Source: an uncultured Erysipelotrichaceae bacterium
Lineage (GTDB): Bacteria > Bacillota_I > Bacilli_A > RFN20 > CAG-826
Reading direction: 5' to 3'
Assembly (NCBI GenBank): GCA_902793515.1
Contig: CADBDO010000008.1
Span: 1-15,986 of the forward strand
Length of the DNA: 15,986 nt
Shown here one piece after another: positions 13,023 through 15,986 of the stretch. Both the position numbers and the translations under genes were made by a program. The notes beneath the pieces were generated by a model. It did no database searches and was not told the DNA's origin. It saw only the letters and a program-made list of their open reading frames with translations. Numbering within the stretch: position 1 is the stretch's first letter; each line of letters begins with the position of its first letter.

Positions 13023-13920
13023 TATTCTAATCATAGGCGGAGGGGCTGCGGCAATGACCGCGGCCCTTTATTCGCTGAGAGCCGGAAGAAGCGTTAAACT
13101 CATCGAGAAGCAAGCGTTCGGCGGTCAAATCGCCGATTCTCCAAGAGTTGAGAACTTCCCATCCATCAAAGAGATTTCTGGCTTAGAATGGTCCAATAAC
13201 CTTTTCGAGCAGATCACTGCCTTGGGCGCCGAATTCGAGATGGACGAAGTCAAATCCATCGAAAAGAAAGGCGACAACTTTGTTGCCCATTGCGAATATG
13301 GCGATTATGAAGGCAGAGCCGTCATCATCGCTAGCGGAGTCAAACACCGTCACTTAGGCATCCCAGGAGAGAACCTCAAAGGCGTCTCTTACTGCGCCGT
13401 TTGCGATGGCGCCTTCTATACTGGCAAAGACACGATGGTCATCGGCGATGCCAATAGCGCCCTTCAGTATGCTTTGCTTTTAGCAAAGACCTCCCGTCAC
13501 GTCGATGTCGTTACCTTGTTTGATAAGTTCTTCGCTGACGATATCCTTGTGAGCGCTCTTAAGTCTCTTCAAAACGTCTCGATCTACCACAACTACAATT
13601 CCGTCCGCTTCAACGGCACAGATAAGGTCGAAAGCGTTTCCTTCGAAGGAAGGCTCGACAAGAATCCTATGACGATTGAGATCAATGGTGTCTTCGTCGC
13701 TATCGGACAAGTTCCAGATAACGAAAGATTCTCCAATCTCGTCGAATTAGATAAGGGCTTCATCGTTACCGACGAGAACATGGCCACCAAGACCGAAGGC
13801 GTCTTTGCCGCCGGTGATTGCAGGGTCAAAAAAATAAGGCAGCTCACCACCGCTTGCAACGATGGTGCGATAGCCGCCTTAAATGCTAATACCTATCTAA
13901 CGACCAAGTCTCATTCGTAA
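13012..13920 (+). CDS. Thioredoxin reductase-like flavoprotein lacking NADPH-binding motifs
   Basis: The 302-residue protein has the fold of low-molecular-weight thioredoxin reductase. An FAD site GGGAAAMTAA starts at 9, the redox pair is CAVCDG (C128, C131), and the C-terminal FAD motif EGVFAAGDCR is at 262-271, followed by QLTTACNDGAIAA. The pyridine-nucleotide domain is degraded. The expected GGGNSA reads GDANSA at 145-150, and the HRR-x3-R motif that binds the NADPH phosphate is replaced by LFDKFFADD at 169-177. Similar losses define ferredoxin-linked thioredoxin reductases and the ferredoxin disulfide reductase that feeds a methanogen class III reductase. It overlaps nrdD by 11 bp, so it is co-translated, and most likely reduces the redoxin domain of NrdD. 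NADH use is an alternative. The 3' end overlaps nrdG by 10 bp convergently. Confidence 0.88.
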   Translation: MLPDILIIGGGAAAMTAALYSLRAGRSVKLIEKQAFGGQIADSPRVENFPSIKEISGLEWSNNLFEQITALGAEFEMDEVKSIEKKGDNFVAHCEYGDYEGRAVIIASGVKHRHLGIPGENLKGVSYCAVCDGAFYTGKDTMVIGDANSALQYALLLAKTSRHVDVVTLFDKFFADDILVSALKSLQNVSIYHNYNSVRFNGTDKVESVSFEGRLDKNPMTIEINGVFVAIGQVPDNERFSNLVELDKGFIVTDENMATKTEGVFAAGDCRVKKIRQLTTACNDGAIAALNANTYLTTKSHS

Positions 13921-14609
13921 CCACGAAGTTCGACTTTCTCGATATTCTTATCAAGAATGGCCTTCCAAATGAGGGCCTTTTCTTTTGGTACAGGATGGAA
14001 ACCATGCTCAATGCAGCCATCCCTATCGACGTATTGCTGGAGGAAATGACGTTTCGCCCCAGCGAGCCAAAGAGACATCTTCTCAATGTCTTCAGTCTCA
14101 TGGAATTCTTCGATGATGGTGGTTCTGAATTCGTAATCGACGAGGTCGGTGTGCATAAGGTAATCGACTGATTCCTCGATGTCTTTGATGTCGACGTTGT
14201 CCACTCCAATGGTTTTCGCATATTTCTCTTTGGAGTTCTTGATGTCCATTGCGACATAGTCCACTAGACCTTGCTCGACAGCGATCTTAAGAATCTCTGG
14301 CCTAGAGCCATTCGTATCCAACTTAACCTTGTATCCTAAGGCCTTGATTTCACCCAATTTCTCCAGCAAATCCGGCATCAAAGTGCATTCGCCACCCGAA
14401 ACACAGACGGCATCAAGGACGTTCTTTCTTTTCTCTAAGAACTCTTTGATCTCTTCCCAAGGGATGAAGGCAGGCTTCATTCCAGGAATGACGAGTGCTG
14501 AGTTATGACAAAATGGGCAACGCATGTTGCAGCCCGCAAAGAACAAAGTACAGGTGATGTTGTCGTCAAAATCTAGAAGCGAAAGCTTCTCCATTCCACT
14601 GAAATCCAT
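13911..14609 (-). CDS. nrdG: Anaerobic ribonucleotide reductase activating protein (radical SAM)
   Basis: This 232-residue radical-SAM enzyme installs the glycyl radical on NrdD using S-adenosylmethionine and a [4Fe-4S] cluster. The cluster motif is AGCNMRCPFCHN with C27, C31 and C34, preceded by a leader (DFDDNITCTLFF) typical of the NrdG2 subgroup. AVCVSGGECTL (about 67-77) is the SAM-binding GGE motif, and KLDTNGSRPE (about 95-104) follows. The length, above the 150-170 of E. coli-type NrdG, also fits NrdG2. It faces nrdD-trxB from the opposite strand, overlapping trxB by 10 bp at the 3' ends. It has its own promoter, with TATAAT 8 nt before the ATG and no ribosome binding site. I assign it to NrdD because it is the adjacent activase; pyruvate-formate-lyase activases share the motif. 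Confidence 0.87.
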   Translation of the reverse strand: MDFSGMEKLSLLDFDDNITCTLFFAGCNMRCPFCHNSALVIPGMKPAFIPWEEIKEFLEKRKNVLDAVCVSGGECTLMPDLLEKLGEIKALGYKVKLDTNGSRPEILKIAVEQGLVDYVAMDIKNSKEKYAKTIGVDNVDIKDIEESVDYLMHTDLVDYEFRTTIIEEFHETEDIEKMSLWLAGAKRHFLQQYVDRDGCIEHGFHPVPKEKALIWKAILDKNIEKVELRGYE

Positions 14610-14617
14610 ATGCCCAT

Positions 14618-14647
14618 ATTATAAACCCACGCAAAATAAAGTAGAAT
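14618..14647. promoter_or_regulatory. Overlapping divergent promoters of nrdG and rarA
   Basis: For nrdG (minus), -35 TTCTAC (14646-14641), a 17-nt spacer and -10 TATAAT (14623-14618) end 8 nt before its ATG. For rarA (plus), -10 TAGAAT (14642-14647) ends 7 nt before its ATG, with a poor -35 TTATAA (14619-14624). The -35 of each overlaps the -10 of the other, so the two should compete for polymerase. Neither gene has a ribosome binding site. Confidence 0.5.
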
Positions 14648-14654
14648 AAATGCG

Positions 14655-15983
14655 ATGAGCGAACAAATGTCCTTCTGGAACGAAAACAATGAGCCTTTGG
14701 CTGAGCGTCTTAGACCTACATCTATCGATGAGATAGTCGGCCAAGACCATCTTTTAGGCAAAGGCAAAATCCTTCGCAACATGATCGAAAGCGACAAAGT
14801 CCCTTCGATGATCTTTTGGGGTCCGCCTGGTGTTGGCAAGACAACGATTGCCAAGGTAATCGCTAACGTCACCAAAGCCGACTTCATCACCTTCTCTGCC
14901 GTCACTAGCGGCATCAAAGAAATCAAAACCGTCATGGAAGAAGCGGAGAAGAACCGCTTATTCGGTGGCAAAACCATCGTCTTTGTAGACGAAATCCATA
15001 GGTTCAACAAGGCTCAGCAAGACGCTTTCCTTCCTTTTGTTGAGAAAGGGAGCATTATCCTTGTGGGCGCCACAACCGAGAACCCTTCGTTTGAGATCAA
15101 CAACGCTCTTTTGTCACGTTGCAAAGTCTTCGTCCTCAATCCTTTAGGCGTTGAAGATATTGTTTCCCTTCTTAAGAAAGCCATATCCGACAAGCGCGGA
15201 TTCGGTGGGATGAAGATCAAAATCAGCAAACAGGTCCTTGAGACAATCGCCACCTTCTCTAATGGGGATGCTAGAGGAGCCTTATCCACCCTTGAGATGG
15301 TTGTCCTCAATGGCGATAGACAAGATGACACAATCACCGTCTCCAAAGAGATAGTCGAACAAGTGACTTCAAAGAAGTCTTTCCTATATGACAAGAAAGG
15401 CGAGGAACACTATAACCTCATCTCCGCTCTCCATAAATCAATGAGGAACAGCGACCCTGATGCGGCTGTTTATTGGCTAGCTAGGATGCTTGAGGCTGGA
15501 GAAGACCCTCTTTATATCGCTAGACGCGTCGTTCGTTTTGCTTCTGAGGATGTCGGACTTGCCGATCCTCGCGCTTTAGATGTCGCAGTTTCTGCTTATC
15601 AGGCCTGCCACTTCATCGGCGTTCCTGAATGCAACGTCTCTCTTACCGAAGCGGTCGTCTACATGGCGATGTCCCCAAAATCAAATGCGATGGAAGTCGC
15701 TTACAATAGAGCGGCAGAAGACGCGAGAAAGATGGTTGATGAGCCAGTTCCTCTTGTTATTAGGAACGCTCCAACGAAACTCATGAAAGAGCTTGGTTAT
15801 GGGGATGGCTATATCTACGCTCACGACACCAAAGAAAAAATCGCCAGCATGCAGTGTCTTCCTGATTCGCTTGTTGGCAAAGAATACTTCACCCCTGGAA
15901 ACCAAGGCTTAGAAGCCAAATACAAAGCCCGCCTCGAAGAGATAAAGAAATGGAAAGAGGCGCACTCTAAGAAGCAAAAGTAG
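14655..15983 (+). CDS. rarA: Replication-associated recombination protein A (AAA+ ATPase)
   Basis: This 442-residue RarA/MgsA (Mgs1/WRNIP1 family) protein starts with the characteristic PLAERLRPTSIDEIVGQDHLL. Walker A is GPPGVGKT at 56-63, and Walker B is IVFVDEIHRF with D112 and E113. Sensor 1 lies in ILVGATTENPSFEIN, and LLSRCKVFVL carries the arginine-finger region. After the AAA+ core come SNGDARGALSTLE and the conserved C-terminal tetramerisation and MgsA region with DPDAAVYWLARMLEAGEDPLYIARR. The family acts at stalled replication forks and gaps, clearing or remodelling DNA with single-strand binding protein. The length is normal and the gene is complete, with TAG three bases before the window end. 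It is divergent from nrdG and has a -10 box 7 nt before the ATG, so it is probably leaderless. Confidence 0.95.
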   Translation: MSEQMSFWNENNEPLAERLRPTSIDEIVGQDHLLGKGKILRNMIESDKVPSMIFWGPPGVGKTTIAKVIANVTKADFITFSAVTSGIKEIKTVMEEAEKNRLFGGKTIVFVDEIHRFNKAQQDAFLPFVEKGSIILVGATTENPSFEINNALLSRCKVFVLNPLGVEDIVSLLKKAISDKRGFGGMKIKISKQVLETIATFSNGDARGALSTLEMVVLNGDRQDDTITVSKEIVEQVTSKKSFLYDKKGEEHYNLISALHKSMRNSDPDAAVYWLARMLEAGEDPLYIARRVVRFASEDVGLADPRALDVAVSAYQACHFIGVPECNVSLTEAVVYMAMSPKSNAMEVAYNRAAEDARKMVDEPVPLVIRNAPTKLMKELGYGDGYIYAHDTKEKIASMQCLPDSLVGKEYFTPGNQGLEAKYKARLEEIKKWKEAHSKKQK

Positions 15984-15986
15984 GCC

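Overview
The window looks like a stretch of chromosome from an anaerobic, low-to-mid GC Bacillota, probably an uncultured Bacilli- or Erysipelotrichia-like lineage. This is inferred from protein style and gene content: an oxygen-sensitive class III ribonucleotide reductase with its radical-SAM activase, a QueT-type ECF substrate component, an LPG-synthase-like flippase protein and RarA. Genes end in TAA, TAG and TGA, and Trp is written TGG, so the standard bacterial code fits. There are no insertion sequences, tRNAs, rRNAs or CRISPR arrays.

Layout. (1) 1-760, minus strand: a queuosine salvage operon. A promoter fires straight into a candidate preQ1-I riboswitch, followed by queT and the first 24 codons of tgt, which runs off the left edge. 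(2) 855-2879, plus strand: an LPG-synthase-type membrane protein overlapping a GT8 glycosyltransferase, closed by a bidirectional terminator. (3) 2888-8239, minus strand: an unrecognised eight-helix membrane protein, an HI0933/YhiN-family flavoprotein, a GtrA-like membrane protein, and a 700-residue NAD+ synthetase. (4) 8284-9250, plus strand: a RimK-like ATP-grasp ligase divergent from nadE. (5) 9261-9983, minus strand: an enlarged MscL. (6) 9984-10631: a long AT-rich intergenic region holding the mscL promoter, repeats, the nrdD promoter and a structured nrdD leader. (7) 10632-14609: nrdD fused to a C-terminal redoxin, an overlapping trxB-like gene, and convergent nrdG. (8) 14655-15983: rarA.

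Two candidate new systems stand out. First, NadE carries a Phd/YefM-antitoxin-like domain at its N terminus. Two TGTCATT repeats 11 bp apart sit on its own -10 box, and the expected glutaminase cysteine reads as serine. Together these suggest a DNA-binding, self-regulating NAD+ synthetase that may use free ammonia. Second, the class III reductase has its own redoxin domain. It is translationally coupled to a thioredoxin-reductase-like flavoprotein that lacks the usual NADPH-binding motifs, so the set may be a compact electron chain driven by something other than NADPH, for example ferredoxin.

A third window-wide pattern is that six genes (869, 5198, 6102, 8319, 14609, 14655) have a -10 box ending only 6-8 nt before ATG and no ribosome binding site, which predicts leaderless mRNAs. 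Other genes, such as queT, the GT8 gene, nadE, mscL and nrdD, have clear Shine-Dalgarno sequences.
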